Made by a program: the position numbers and the translations under genes. Of a stretch of 64,000 nucleotides of DNA, positions 24,661-34,529 are shown piece after piece. This DNA comes from an uncultured beta proteobacterium (GTDB taxonomy: Bacteria; Pseudomonadota; Gammaproteobacteria; Burkholderiales; Burkholderiaceae_C). The stretch spans positions 1-64,000 of the forward strand of contig CAIMBE010000163.1 of the NCBI GenBank assembly GCA_903839085.1, given 5' to 3'. The notes beneath the pieces were generated by a model. That model was not told the DNA's origin and did not search any database. It saw only the letters and a list, made by a program, of their open reading frames with translations. Each line of letters opens with the position of its first letter. Positions within the stretch are counted from its first letter, which is position 1.

Positions 24661-25572
24661 CTAGCTGCGCTGGGCTTGCACCATCTTCATCGCCGAAGAT
24701 ATCAGTGCGGAAACCTCGGTCATGTTGCTGGGTACAACCAGCGTCGTGGCGGCGTTGGCGGCCACGCGCGAATAGGCGTCGACCGCCCTCTCGGCGACCT
24801 TGAGCTGAACCGCCTCAGCCCCGCCGGGCTGGCGAATGGCCGCAGCAATGCGTTCAATCGCCTGTGCCGTGGCCTGGGCGACCGCCGTGATTGACTGCGC
24901 CTCCCCCTGGGCCTTGTTGATGACGGCCTGTTTCTCGCCCTCGGAGCGCTGAATGAAAGCCTCGCGCTCACCGGTGGCAATATTGATCTGCTCCTGACGG
25001 CGACCTTCCGAGGCCGCAATCAGGGCCCTTTTCTCACGCTCGGCCGTGATCTGCTGCTGCATGGCATGCAGAATCTCCTTGGGCGGTGTGAGGTCCTTGA
25101 TTTCATAGCGCAGGACCTTGACGCCCCAGTTCAGGGCCGCCTCGTCGATCGCCTGCACCACCTGGGCGTTGATGATGTCGCGCTCTTCAAAGGTCTTGTC
25201 CAGTTCCAGCTTGCCAATGACCGAGCGCAGCGAGGTTTGCGCCAGTTGGGAGATGGCAACGATGTAGTTGCTTGAACCGTAACTGGCCCGCATCGCATCC
25301 GTGACCTGGAAATAGAGGATGCCGTCGACCTGCAATTGCGTGTTGTCGCGCGTGATGCAGACCTGGCTGGCGATGTCCAGAGGTATTTCCTTGAGCACAT
25401 GCTTGTAGGCCACCTTGTCGACAAAAGGCATCAGGAAGCTCAGACCGGGCGTCAGCGTGCCATTGTATTTCCCGAGGCGTTCCACCACCCAGGCATGCTG
25501 CTGCGGAACCACCTTGACTGATTGAGTGATGAACGCCATAGCGATCACGAACAAAACGATTGCGATTTCCAT
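24661..25572 (-). CDS. qmcA: SPFH/stomatin-family membrane protease-associated protein
   Basis: The 303-residue protein has an N-terminal membrane anchor (residues about 2-20), followed by the SPFH/band 7 domain: VVPQQHAWVVERLGKY, then PGLSFLMPFVDKV, then DIASQVCITRDN. A long alanine/glutamate-rich coiled coil follows at about 170-250. Such proteins assemble large rings in the inner membrane and modulate FtsH or membrane order. The NfeD partner gene lies immediately upstream in the same direction, the usual two-gene arrangement (as in E. coli qmcA-ybbK). Confidence 0.92.
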   Translation of the reverse strand: MEIAIVLFVIAMAFITQSVKVVPQQHAWVVERLGKYNGTLTPGLSFLMPFVDKVAYKHVLKEIPLDIASQVCITRDNTQLQVDGILYFQVTDAMRASYGSSNYIVAISQLAQTSLRSVIGKLELDKTFEERDIINAQVVQAIDEAALNWGVKVLRYEIKDLTPPKEILHAMQQQITAEREKRALIAASEGRRQEQINIATGEREAFIQRSEGEKQAVINKAQGEAQSITAVAQATAQAIERIAAAIRQPGGAEAVQLKVAERAVDAYSRVAANAATTLVVPSNMTEVSALISSAMKMVQAQRS

Positions 25573-25609
25573 TGATTTCTCCCGTTTACCGTCCAGCCGA
25601 TTGATGAAT

Positions 25610-26035
25610 CTACATGCACTTCTTGACGCTCAGCCGATTGCCGACGACCTCGACAATCGTGTGCCTGCCCGGTGATGGCGCGGCATCCACCGCCAAGACG
25701 CTCCAGTTGGTGCCGCGGTACTTGACTGAGCCGCTGCCATCCGGACCCCAGGCTTCGACCTGCACCACCTCGCCGATGTCCAGGTTGACATCGCGATTGG
25801 CGCCAGCCGGAGGGCTCGCGGGCTGTCGTTGCCGGTAAGCGCGCCAGCCGACGACCGCACCCCCGCCAAACGCCGCCGCCAGCACCAGCTGCAGGGTCAG
25901 GCTGGCACCCAGGTGCGCGGCAAGGGCCGCAGCCACCAGCCCGATCGAAAGCATCAGCAAATAAAAGGTGCCCGTCATCAGTTCAACAGCGATGAAGGCC
26001 CCTGCGAGAACCCACCAAATCGAGGATTGCGCCAT
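25610..26035 (-). CDS. NfeD-family membrane protein
   Basis: The protein has 141 residues with three hydrophobic segments at about 5-25, 27-45 and 48-62, then a soluble OB-fold C-domain from about 80 that contains DIGEVVQVEAWGPDGSGSVKYRGTNW. This is the short NfeD1b-like form without the ClpP-like protease domain. It is the obligate neighbour of the SPFH protein encoded 37 nt downstream, and the two probably form one membrane complex. The 128 nt upstream, shared with the divergent decarboxylase gene, should contain both promoters. Confidence 0.9.
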   Translation of the reverse strand: MAQSSIWWVLAGAFIAVELMTGTFYLLMLSIGLVAAALAAHLGASLTLQLVLAAAFGGGAVVGWRAYRQRQPASPPAGANRDVNLDIGEVVQVEAWGPDGSGSVKYRGTNWSVLAVDAAPSPGRHTIVEVVGNRLSVKKCM

Positions 26036-26163
26036 ATCTGCCTCAGTTGTGTTGGTATCGCCACATTTTGCGCCAATTGATGCGCTCGGTGGCGGAGGCG
26101 GCGCAATAAGTCCTTACACTTCGCGGCTGTTTCGGCTTTTTCTGCGCAGCGCTGGAGGTTTCA

Positions 26164-28452
26164 ATGAAGTTTCGTTTTCCCATTGTCATCATTGACGAGG
26201 ACTTCCGTTCTGAAAATACATCGGGTCTGGGTATTCGCGCCCTGGCAGAAGCGATTCAGTCGGAAGGCTTTGAGGTGCTTGGGGTTACCAGCTACGGCGA
26301 TCTCAGCCAGTTTGCGCAGCAGCAAAGTCGCGCCAGCGCCTTTATCTTGTCGATTGACGACGAGGAGTTCACACCCGGACCCGACCTCGACCCGGCGGTG
26401 CTTGACCTGCGCCATTTCATCGAGGAAGTGCGGCGCAAGAATCTTGATGTGCCGATCTACATCTATGGCGAGACCAAGACCTCGCGCCACCTGCCCAATG
26501 ACATTCTGCGGGAGTTGCATGGCTTCATTCACATGTTTGAAGACACCCCCGAATTTGTGGCGCGACACATCATCCGCGAAGCAAAGAGCTACCTCGAAGG
26601 GGTGCAACCGCCGTTCTTCAAGGCGTTGCTCGATTATGCGGAGGACGGATCGTATTCCTGGCACTGCCCAGGGCACTCGGGCGGCGTCGCGTTCCTGAAG
26701 AGCCCGGTTGGCCAGATGTACCACCAGTTCTATGGCGAGAACATGCTGCGCGCCGACGTCTGCAACGCGGTGGAGGAGTTGGGGCAACTGCTTGACCACG
26801 ACGGCGCCATCGGCAAGAGTGAGCGCAACGCGGCGCGAATCTTCAATGCCGACCACTGCTTTTTTGTGACCAACGGCACCAGCACCAGCAACAAGATGGT
26901 GTGGCACCACACGGTCGCCCCCGATGATGTGGTGGTGGTTGACCGCAATTGCCACAAGTCGATCCTGCATGCGATCATCATGACCGGCGCCATTCCCGTG
27001 TTTCTGAAGCCGACGCGCAATCACTTCGGCATCATCGGGCCGATCCCCAAGAGCGAGTTTGAACCGACCGCCATCAAGGCCAAGATCAAGGCCAATCCCC
27101 TGATCCAGCGCCATCTCAAGGGCGTCGACTCCAGCAAGATCAGACCCCGCGTGTTGACCCTGACCCAATCAACCTATGACGGCGTGCTGTACAACACCGA
27201 GACGGTCAAGCGATTGCTCGACGGCTACGTGGAAAACATCCATTTTGACGAGGCCTGGCTGCCCCACGCCGCGTTTCATCCGTTCTACGGCACCTACCAC
27301 GCCATGGGGAAGAACCGCGCACGTCCCAAGCATGCCATGGTGTACGCCACGCAATCGCTGCACAAACTGCTGGCGGGCATCAGCCAGGCCAGCCACGTGC
27401 TGGTGCAGGACTCGCAAACCGTCCAGCTCGATAAACACCTCTTCAATGAGGCTTATCTGATGCATACCAGCACCAGCCCGCAGTACAGCATCATTGCCAG
27501 CTGCGACGTCGCAGCCGCGATGATGGAGCCGCCCGGCGGCACCGCCCTGGTCGAGGAGAGCATCGCCGAGGCCCTCGATTTTCGCCGCGCCATGCGCAAG
27601 GTCGACGAGGAATACGGAGAAGACTGGTGGTTCAAGGTCTGGGGGCCCGACAAACTGGTCGACGAGGGCATTGGCCGGGCCGACAACTGGATCATCAAGG
27701 GCGAATCGCGCAATGCAAAGGCCGGCATCAACTGGCACGGTTTCGGCCAGATGGCGGCCGGGTTCAACATGCTCGACCCGATCAAGTCGACTGTCGTCAC
27801 GCCGGGCATGGATTTGAGCGGCAAGTTTGCCAAGACCGGCATTCCAGCCAGCATCGTCACCAAATTTCTGTCCGAGCACGGCGTGGTGGTTGAAAAAACC
27901 GGGCTCTACAGCTTCTTCATCATGTTCACCATCGGCATCACCAAGGGCCGCTGGAACAGCATGCTGACCGCGCTGCAGCAGTTCAAGGACGACTATGCCA
28001 AGAACCAGCCGATGTGGCGAATTCTTCCGGAGTTTTGCCAGAAGCACCCCAAATACGAAAACATGGGCCTGGCCGACCTGTGCCAGCACATCCACCAGCT
28101 TTATGCGAGGTACGACATTGCGCGCCTGACCACCGACATGTACCTGAGCGACCTGACGCCGGCCATGAAGCCCAGCGATGCCTATGCCCACATCGCGTTG
28201 CGAAAAACAGAACGCGTCGAAATTGATGCGCTCGAAGGACGCGTCACGGTCGGACTGGTCACGCCCTATCCGCCCGGCATCCCGCTGCTGATTCCGGGCG
28301 AGGTGTTCAACCGCAAGATCGTCGACTACCTCAAGTTTTCACGCGAGTTCAACGCCCAGTGCCCCGGATTTGAAACCGATATTCACGGCCTGGTAGAGGA
28401 ACATGACGAGCACGGGCAACGCCGCTATTACGCCGATTGCGTGAAAGTCTAG
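26164..28452 (+). CDS. Arginine/lysine/ornithine decarboxylase (fold-type I PLP)
   Basis: A 762-residue protein preceded by GGAGG. The N-terminal response-regulator-like wing domain spans about 1-130. The PLP core includes WHCPGHSGG, FVTNGTSTSN, HFDEAW, and the lysine that binds PLP, K401 in TQSLHKLLAG. A C-terminal domain follows from about 620. This is the inducible AdiA/CadA/SpeF architecture. Sequence alone does not settle the substrate; Burkholderiales homologues are usually annotated as arginine or lysine decarboxylases. It makes agmatine, cadaverine or putrescine for acid resistance or polyamines. No antiporter gene is adjacent. Its stop overlaps the convergent fabI stop: both use the same palindromic CTAG at 28449-28452. 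Confidence 0.93.
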   Translation: MKFRFPIVIIDEDFRSENTSGLGIRALAEAIQSEGFEVLGVTSYGDLSQFAQQQSRASAFILSIDDEEFTPGPDLDPAVLDLRHFIEEVRRKNLDVPIYIYGETKTSRHLPNDILRELHGFIHMFEDTPEFVARHIIREAKSYLEGVQPPFFKALLDYAEDGSYSWHCPGHSGGVAFLKSPVGQMYHQFYGENMLRADVCNAVEELGQLLDHDGAIGKSERNAARIFNADHCFFVTNGTSTSNKMVWHHTVAPDDVVVVDRNCHKSILHAIIMTGAIPVFLKPTRNHFGIIGPIPKSEFEPTAIKAKIKANPLIQRHLKGVDSSKIRPRVLTLTQSTYDGVLYNTETVKRLLDGYVENIHFDEAWLPHAAFHPFYGTYHAMGKNRARPKHAMVYATQSLHKLLAGISQASHVLVQDSQTVQLDKHLFNEAYLMHTSTSPQYSIIASCDVAAAMMEPPGGTALVEESIAEALDFRRAMRKVDEEYGEDWWFKVWGPDKLVDEGIGRADNWIIKGESRNAKAGINWHGFGQMAAGFNMLDPIKSTVVTPGMDLSGKFAKTGIPASIVTKFLSEHGVVVEKTGLYSFFIMFTIGITKGRWNSMLTALQQFKDDYAKNQPMWRILPEFCQKHPKYENMGLADLCQHIHQLYARYDIARLTTDMYLSDLTPAMKPSDAYAHIALRKTERVEIDALEGRVTVGLVTPYPPGIPLLIPGEVFNRKIVDYLKFSREFNAQCPGFETDIHGLVEEHDEHGQRRYYADCVKV

Positions 28453-29258
28453 CTCTTGTTCTCGCCAGCCGACAGCGGTTCCACGACCGCGACGGCCGTT
28501 TGACTGACGCCGCAATCGACATAGGAAATCTGGCCGGTCATGCCGGAGGCCAGGTCACTCAGCAAGAAGGCGGCCACATTGCCGACCTCCTCGATCGTCA
28601 CGTTTCGTTTCAGAGGCGACGCGTTGGCCGAAATCGAGAGCAACCGTCCGAAATCCTTGATGCCGCTGGCGGCCAGGGTCTTGATCGCGCCGGCGCTCAG
28701 TCCGTTGACCCGGATGCCCCGTGGGCCGACAGCGTCGGCAAGGTAGCGCACGGACGATTCAAGCGATGCCTTGGCCAGGCCCATCGTGTTGTAGTTTGGC
28801 ACCACGCGCACGCCGCCCAAGTAAGTCAGCGTGAGCAGCGATGCACTGTCATTGAGGTAAGGCAGGGCCGCCTTGGCCATGGCCGGAAAACTGTAGGCGC
28901 TGATGTCATGCGCGATCCGGAAGTTTTCACGGCTCAGCCCGTCCAGAAAATTGCCCGCGATGGCCTCGCGCGGCGCGTAGCCGATGCTGTGGACAAAGCC
29001 GTCGAAACGCGGCCAGTGCAAAGCCAGATCAGTGAACAGGCTTTCAATCTGCGCGTCATAGCCGACGTCGCAGTCAAATATCAGCGACGAGCCGAAATCG
29101 GCGGCGAACTCCGTGATTCTTTCCTTGAAGCGCTCGCCGACATAGCTGAATGCCAGGGCTGCGCCTTGCTCATGGCAGGCCTGAGCAATGCCATAAGCGA
29201 TGGAGCGCCTGGACAAAACGCCGGTAATCAGTAATCTTTTGCCAGTGAGAAATCCCAT
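28449..29258 (-). CDS. fabI: Enoyl-[acyl-carrier-protein] reductase (NADH)
   Basis: A 269-residue short-chain dehydrogenase with the FabI-specific pattern: an ITGVLSRRSIAYGIA nucleotide-binding start, catalytic Y156 and K163 in the Y-x6-K spacing, Y146, and the SAGAIKTLAASGI substrate loop. It performs the last reduction of each fatty-acid elongation cycle. ATG 29258 has AAAGGA at proper spacing; the longer in-frame start at 29357 lacks support. The 201 nt between this gene and the divergent peptidase gene carry no further gene. Confidence 0.96.
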   Translation of the reverse strand: MGFLTGKRLLITGVLSRRSIAYGIAQACHEQGAALAFSYVGERFKERITEFAADFGSSLIFDCDVGYDAQIESLFTDLALHWPRFDGFVHSIGYAPREAIAGNFLDGLSRENFRIAHDISAYSFPAMAKAALPYLNDSASLLTLTYLGGVRVVPNYNTMGLAKASLESSVRYLADAVGPRGIRVNGLSAGAIKTLAASGIKDFGRLLSISANASPLKRNVTIEEVGNVAAFLLSDLASGMTGQISYVDCGVSQTAVAVVEPLSAGENKS

Positions 29259-29459
29259 AAGGTCCTTTTCCATAATCCGCTTGATCAGCCCCGCGCTGTG
29301 GGAGCCTTCGCACGGAATTGTCGCATGCGCTGCACCGTGTCCCGGGTGGCGTGCCATCCATCTGATCGGCAGTTCGGCTGGACGGGAGGCATTGATCGGG
29401 CTGCCAGATGCGACTGCCTGCTGTGCTATGGTCCTGCCTTACCCATTTTCCGTGAATCT

Positions 29460-32201
29460 ATGAAACGCTGCCTTGTGCTATTGGGACTCCTGTTAACTGC
29501 GCTGACGCTCCAGGCCGGACCGGCCCTGGTGGACGGTTTTAGTCACGTTCGAACGGTTGGCAGTATCGAGGAATACACCCTGAAATCGAACGGCCTGCAG
29601 ATTTTGCTGCTTCCCGAGCATTCCAGTCCGACGCTGACCTTCATGGTCACCTACCGGGTCGGATCCAAGAATGAAGTCACCGGAAGTACCGGCGCCACCC
29701 ACATTCTGGAGCACCTGATGTTCAAGGGCACCTCGCAGCGCGACCGCAGCAAAGGCAATAATGTCGATCAATTGCTCGAGCGGACCGGAGCCAGGTACAA
29801 CGCGACCACCTGGCTTGACCGTACCAACTATTACGAAAACCTGGGCAGCGATCAACTCCCCACGGTGGTCGAGATGGAAGCCGATCGCATGCGCAACCTG
29901 TTGTTGCGGGAGGAAGACCGGCAAACCGAGATGACGGTTGTTCGCAATGAATTTGAGCGCGGTGAGAATTCACCCATACAGGCTCTGTACAAGGAAATCT
30001 ACCAGGCGGCATTCGTCGCCCACCCCTATCACCACAGCACCATCGGGCACCGCAGCGACATCGAAAAGGTTTCGATCGAGAAATTGCGGGAGTTCTACAA
30101 CACCTTCTACTGGCCCGACAACGCGACGCTTTCCATCATCGGGGACTTCAAGCCGGTCGACGCTCTGCTGCTGGTGAAACAATCATTTGGCGTCTATCCG
30201 CGCGCGCCCAAACCGATTCCGACCGTGTACACCGAAGAGCCGCCACAAAGCGGTCCGCGCAGGGTCGTCGTGAAGCGTGCCGGTCAGCTCGGTGTCGTCG
30301 CCATCGCGCACAAGATTCCGGCCGCCACGCACGCCGACTATGCCGCGCTCACGCTTCTGAGCGCCATTCTGACCGACGGCAAGAACAGCCGCCTGTACAA
30401 GGCAGTCACCGACCACAACCTTTCAACCGGGGTCGATGCCGATACGGGTTTCAACAGCGATCCGACGCTGCACATTATTTTCGCGCCGCTCGCCCCCGGT
30501 GCGCGACATGATGAGGTGGAGAAAATCATGGTGCAGGAGCTTGAGCGACTGAAGAAGGACGGCGTCTCCGAGACTGAACTGAAGGCTGCGATAGCGAAAA
30601 CCCGGGCCGACGCTGCCTACAAGCGCGACGGCTCCTTCGCGGTTGCCGGAAATCTCAATGAATGCATTGCGGCCGGTGACTGGTCACTTTTCTACACCTT
30701 GGACGAAGCGACGCTTGGGGTCACGATCGCCGACATCCGGCGCGTTGCGAATACTTATCTCAACGGGGATCAAAGCACCACCGGCTGGTTTGTTCCAACG
30801 GCTGCCGGCGCCACAACAGCGGCACTGGGAAAGGCGGCTTCCCGGGTCGGCAGTCCTTCTTACTATCGAAATCCCGATGAACTTTCCGCTGCCTTGCCAG
30901 CGCAGGCCGGCAGCGGCGAGGCGGGTCCCAAGGCTGGCGGCGGCAGCAAGATTGCGCCGAACGCCAGGCGCATGAAAATTGCCGGCATCGATGTCATCGC
31001 CTATCCAACCGGCGTCAAGGATGTGGTTTCACTGCGCGCCTCGATGCCCGGCGGCAGGAGTGCGGCTGGCTCCGGCAATCCGGCCATCCCGATGCTGACC
31101 GGCATGCTGCTTGACCAGGGCACCCGCAGCCAGGACAAGTTCTCGATCGCGGAAAAGCTCGAGGCGGTCGGCGCCAGCATTGATTTCAGCGCCGGCACCG
31201 ACCTGCTTGAAATCAGCGCCAAGTCATTGAAAAAGGATGTGCCGCTGGTTCTCGATCTGTTGGCCGAGCAATTGCGCATGCCAGCCTTCTCGGCCGATGA
31301 GTTCTCCAAGGTGAAGGCGCAGTACGCGGGAGGCATCAAACGCAGGCTGGAGAACACCGACTTCCGGGCCGCCGACGCGTTTTCGCGTGCTGCCTATCCA
31401 CCCGGCCACCCAAATCGCAACCCGGCGCCAGAGGACCTGCTGCTTGCGATCGAGGCTGCAAAACTGGAAGATGTCATTGTTTTCCATCGGGCGCATTACG
31501 GGCCTGGGCAGATGACGCTGGTTGTCGTGGGAGATCTTGACCTGGGTCAGCTTGCGCCGGCGTTGAACAAGGCATTCTCGGGTTGGCAGGGTGGCTCCAA
31601 GGTGGTCCCTGCCGCTCTTGCCAGCGTGGCCGATGCGCCAAGGAGTCAAGAGCTGTCGATGGCAGACAAAACCAGCGTGTCGGTGGTCATGGGCCAGGCC
31701 ACCGGTCTGCGCTATAGCGACCCCGACTATCAGGCCTTGCGCTTGGCGACGGCTATTCTGGGGGACGGTTTCACCAGTCGCCTGATGTCGCAGGTGCGTG
31801 ACAAGGAGGGCCTGACCTATGACGTCGGCGCCTGGATGGCCAACGACATGTTCAACGGCGGTGACTGGCGGATCACGGCGTCGTTCTCTCCCGCACTTCT
31901 CGAAAAGGGCATCGCGTCGACCCGGCGCCAGTTTGACCTTTGGTATGAGCAAGGGACCACCGTGGCGGAGGTCGAGGCACGCAAAAGCAGCCTGATCGGC
32001 ACATTCAAGGTCAACCTTGCCACCACCGAAGGAATGGCCAATTCCCTGTTGGCGGCGATCAATCGCGGCTACGACGTCAGTTGGCTTGACGACCTCCCGC
32101 TGAAAGTGGCTGCGCTGACGCATGAGCAGGTCAACCTGGCGATCCGGAAATATCTCAAGCCGGACCAGATGTTTTTGATAAGAGCGGGCACATTTCCTTA
32201 A
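29460..32201 (+). CDS. Secreted M16 zinc peptidase, tandem-domain
   Basis: The 913-residue protein starts MKRCLVLLGLLLTALTLQAG, a cleavable signal peptide, so it works in the periplasm. The zinc motif HILEH is at 81-85 (H81, E84, H85), with the distal glutamate in the following helix region. A second M16 half from about 500 lacks the HxxEH motif, as usual for the inactive partner domain, and keeps the family's R/Y-rich segments. It resembles PqqL-like and pitrilysin-type peptidases that degrade peptides in a closed chamber. The start has only a weak ribosome binding site. An alternative start upstream of 29460 would destroy the signal peptide. Confidence 0.92.
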   Translation: MKRCLVLLGLLLTALTLQAGPALVDGFSHVRTVGSIEEYTLKSNGLQILLLPEHSSPTLTFMVTYRVGSKNEVTGSTGATHILEHLMFKGTSQRDRSKGNNVDQLLERTGARYNATTWLDRTNYYENLGSDQLPTVVEMEADRMRNLLLREEDRQTEMTVVRNEFERGENSPIQALYKEIYQAAFVAHPYHHSTIGHRSDIEKVSIEKLREFYNTFYWPDNATLSIIGDFKPVDALLLVKQSFGVYPRAPKPIPTVYTEEPPQSGPRRVVVKRAGQLGVVAIAHKIPAATHADYAALTLLSAILTDGKNSRLYKAVTDHNLSTGVDADTGFNSDPTLHIIFAPLAPGARHDEVEKIMVQELERLKKDGVSETELKAAIAKTRADAAYKRDGSFAVAGNLNECIAAGDWSLFYTLDEATLGVTIADIRRVANTYLNGDQSTTGWFVPTAAGATTAALGKAASRVGSPSYYRNPDELSAALPAQAGSGEAGPKAGGGSKIAPNARRMKIAGIDVIAYPTGVKDVVSLRASMPGGRSAAGSGNPAIPMLTGMLLDQGTRSQDKFSIAEKLEAVGASIDFSAGTDLLEISAKSLKKDVPLVLDLLAEQLRMPAFSADEFSKVKAQYAGGIKRRLENTDFRAADAFSRAAYPPGHPNRNPAPEDLLLAIEAAKLEDVIVFHRAHYGPGQMTLVVVGDLDLGQLAPALNKAFSGWQGGSKVVPAALASVADAPRSQELSMADKTSVSVVMGQATGLRYSDPDYQALRLATAILGDGFTSRLMSQVRDKEGLTYDVGAWMANDMFNGGDWRITASFSPALLEKGIASTRRQFDLWYEQGTTVAEVEARKSSLIGTFKVNLATTEGMANSLLAAINRGYDVSWLDDLPLKVAALTHEQVNLAIRKYLKPDQMFLIRAGTFP

Positions 32202-32244
32202 AAATCATGGTACTTAGAGCGATTTGAGATACAATCCAGGCTCA

Positions 32245-32286
32245 CGACCAAACGGGCGGGTATCTACCGCCCGTTTTTTTTGGTCG
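32245..32286 (+). terminator. Strong hairpin with T-run between the M16 gene and rimP (terminator or attenuator)
   Basis: AACGGGCGG (32251-32259) pairs perfectly with CCGCCCGTT (32267-32275) around a 7-nt loop, and the T-run spans 32274-32281. Outer arms CGACC (32245-32249) and GGTCG (32282-32286) extend the dyad. It could end M16 transcription. A TACAAT box at 32230-32235 just upstream suggests that it may instead lie at the 5' end of the rimP-nusA-infB transcript and act as an attenuator. Confidence 0.8.
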
Positions 32287-32313
32287 ATTGTTTTTGCCTG
32301 CATTTGAGTACAA

Positions 32314-32925
32314 GTGAGACTGAAAGAAATTATTGAACAAACGGTAGCCGGTCTGGGCTACGAACTGGTGGAAATTCAACGCTCCACCGCCGGGTTGCTG
32401 CGCGTCACCATTGACCTGCCATGGAGCGAGCCCGTGGTTGGTGTCCCGCCAACCCCGAGTGGCGCCGCGTTTGTGACCGTGGAGGACTGCGAGAAGGTCA
32501 CGCGTCAGCTCTTGTTTGCGCTCGAAGTTGACAGCATCGAGTTCAAGCGCCTTGAAGTGTCTTCCCCCGGCATTGACCGTTTGCTGCGAGGCCAGCGTGA
32601 TTTCGAACGTTTTATCGGCGAGGTCATTGACCTCACGCTCAAGGAGCCGGTCGGGGGATCGACCGAGCAGGTCAGTGCCAGGCGGAAAAAGTTTCGGGGA
32701 ACGCTGGAGCATCGCCAGTATCCGCAGGGTGATCCCGGCAAAGTGCAGGGATGGCAAATCGTCTGGAGTGAGGTACCCGCCGTCAAGCCGGGACAGCGGG
32801 TCAGCAAGAAAAGGGCGCCGGCGCCGGTGCAGGTACTGGGATTTACGCTTGATGAATTGAAAGAGGCGCGCTTGGCGCCGATTGTCAGTTTCAAGGGGCG
32901 CGCGGCAAAGCCGGGTTTGGATTGA
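32314..32925 (+). CDS. rimP: Ribosome maturation factor RimP
   Basis: The 203-residue protein starts at GTG 32314. The N-domain has [21 protein letters not shown] and the conserved [11 protein letters not shown] signature at about 80-90, and an SH3-like C-domain follows. It assists 30S subunit assembly. It is somewhat longer than E. coli RimP (about 150) because of insertions near residues 45 and 150, common in betaproteobacteria. It is the first gene of the rimP-nusA-infB-rbfA-truB operon, and nusA follows after 22 nt. Confidence 0.94.
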   Translation: MRLKEIIEQTVAGLGYELVEIQRSTAGLLRVTIDLPWSEPVVGVPPTPSGAAFVTVEDCEKVTRQLLFALEVDSIEFKRLEVSSPGIDRLLRGQRDFERFIGEVIDLTLKEPVGGSTEQVSARRKKFRGTLEHRQYPQGDPGKVQGWQIVWSEVPAVKPGQRVSKKRAPAPVQVLGFTLDELKEARLAPIVSFKGRAAKPGLD

Positions 32926-32947
32926 ATTGAAACAGGAGAGTGATGGC

Positions 32948-34444
32948 ATGAATCGCGAAATGTTAATGCTGGTAGAGGCTATCTCACGCGAAAAAAATGT
33001 GGAGCGTGACGTGGTCTTTGGCGCCGTCGAGGCGGCGTTGGCGCAAGCCACCAAGAAACTTTACCCGGGCGACGTCGATATTCGCGTGGCGGTCGATCGC
33101 GACACCGGCGTCTACGAGACTTTTCGACGCTGGCACGTGGTACCGGACGAGGCCGGTCTGCAACTGCCGGATCAGGAAATCCTGTTGTTCGAAGCCAAGG
33201 AGCAGATCGCCGATATCGAGGTCGACGAATACATCGAGGAAACGGTCGAGTCGGTGCCGATTGGACGCATTGGTGCGATGGCGGCGAAACAAGTTATCTT
33301 GCAGAAAATTCGCGACGCGGAGCGCGAAATGCTGCTCAATGATTTCATGTCGCGCGGCGACAAGATCTTTGTCGGTACCGTCAAGCGCATGGACAAGGGC
33401 GACATCATTGTTGAAAGCGGGCGCGTCGAAGGCCGCCTGCGACGCGGCGAGATGATCCCGAAAGAAAACTTTCGCATGGGCGACCGCGTCCGCGCGATGA
33501 TCATGGAGGTGGACCTCACCCTGCGCGGCGCGCCCATCATTCTGTCGCGCTCGGCTCCCGAGTTCATGATCGAACTGTTTCGCCAGGAAGTTCCGGAAAT
33601 TGAGCAGAATTTGCTCGAAATCAAATCGTGCGCCCGTGACGTCGGCTCGCGCGCCAAGATCGCCGTCCTGTCACACGACAAGAGGGTCGACCCGATCGGC
33701 ACCTGCGTTGGCGTTCGGGGCACGCGGGTCAATGGGGTTACCAACGAACTGGCCGGCGAGCGCGTTGACATCGTGCTGTGGAGCGAGGATCCTGCCCAGT
33801 TCGTGATTGGCGCTCTGGCGCCGGCCAATGTCACTTCCATCGTGGTGGACGAGGAGCGCCACGCGATGGATGTCGTGGTGGACGAGGAAAACCTCGCCAT
33901 TGCCATCGGGCGCGGCGGTCAGAACGTTCGCCTGGCCTCTGAATTGACCGGCTGGAAGATCAATATCCTGGACGCGGCCGAGTCGGCTCAAAAGCAGGCC
34001 ACTGAAACCGACTCCGGGCGCAAGCTGTTCATGGAAAAGCTTGATGTGGACGAGGAGATTGCAGATCTGCTGATTGCCGAGGGTTTTACCAGCCTGGAGC
34101 AGGTGGCCTATGTGCCTCTGGAGGAAATGCTGGAGATCGAAAGCTTTGACGAGGACACCGTCAACGAATTGCGCACCCGCGCCAAGGATGCCCTGCTGAC
34201 GATGGAGATTGCGCTGGAAGAGAGCGTGCAGGAAGTGTCGCTCGATTTGCGGGATCTCGAAGGAATCACCCCGGAACTGATCAAGAAACTCGCGGACGCG
34301 GGCATTCATACCCGCGATGACCTTGCCGATTTGGCGGTGGACGAACTCACCGAGATCACCGGTCAATCTGCCGACGAAGCAAAGATACTGATTATGAAAG
34401 CGCGCGAACATTGGTTTGCCAATGACGCCGCGACACAAGCATAA
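32948..34444 (+). CDS. nusA: Transcription termination/antitermination factor NusA
   Basis: The 498-residue protein starts at ATG 32948 with AGGAG upstream. Domain order is the N-terminal RNA polymerase-binding domain ([13 protein letters not shown]), S1 at about 130-200, two KH domains at about 205-345 (including [19 protein letters not shown] and [16 protein letters not shown]), then two acidic helix-hairpin repeats at about 360-490 as in other proteobacteria. It controls pausing, termination and antitermination. NusA autoregulation of its operon is known in E. coli, which is relevant to the leader hairpin before rimP. An in-frame start at 32882 lies inside rimP and was rejected. Confidence 0.97.
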   Translation: MNREMLMLVEAISREKNVERDVVFGAVEAALAQATKKLYPGDVDIRVAVDRDTGVYETFRRWHVVPDEAGLQLPDQEILLFEAKEQIADIEVDEYIEETVESVPIGRIGAMAAKQVILQKIRDAEREMLLNDFMSRGDKIFVGTVKRMDKGDIIVESGRVEGRLRRGEMIPKENFRMGDRVRAMIMEVDLTLRGAPIILSRSAPEFMIELFRQEVPEIEQNLLEIKSCARDVGSRAKIAVLSHDKRVDPIGTCVGVRGTRVNGVTNELAGERVDIVLWSEDPAQFVIGALAPANVTSIVVDEERHAMDVVVDEENLAIAIGRGGQNVRLASELTGWKINILDAAESAQKQATETDSGRKLFMEKLDVDEEIADLLIAEGFTSLEQVAYVPLEEMLEIESFDEDTVNELRTRAKDALLTMEIALEESVQEVSLDLRDLEGITPELIKKLADAGIHTRDDLADLAVDELTEITGQSADEAKILIMKAREHWFANDAATQA

Positions 34445-34529
34445 AGCGAATGTCATGAATAAATGTTTTCAGTGATGGCTGCCAATTGGCCCAAGGGCCT
34501 GGTATGCCGAACTAAAGGTTACACAACAA

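Noticed and set aside
28449-28452. Shared CTAG stop of the decarboxylase and fabI genes as a special signal
   Set aside because: Convergent genes overlapping by 4 nt through the palindromic stop CTAG occur by chance and have no known function.
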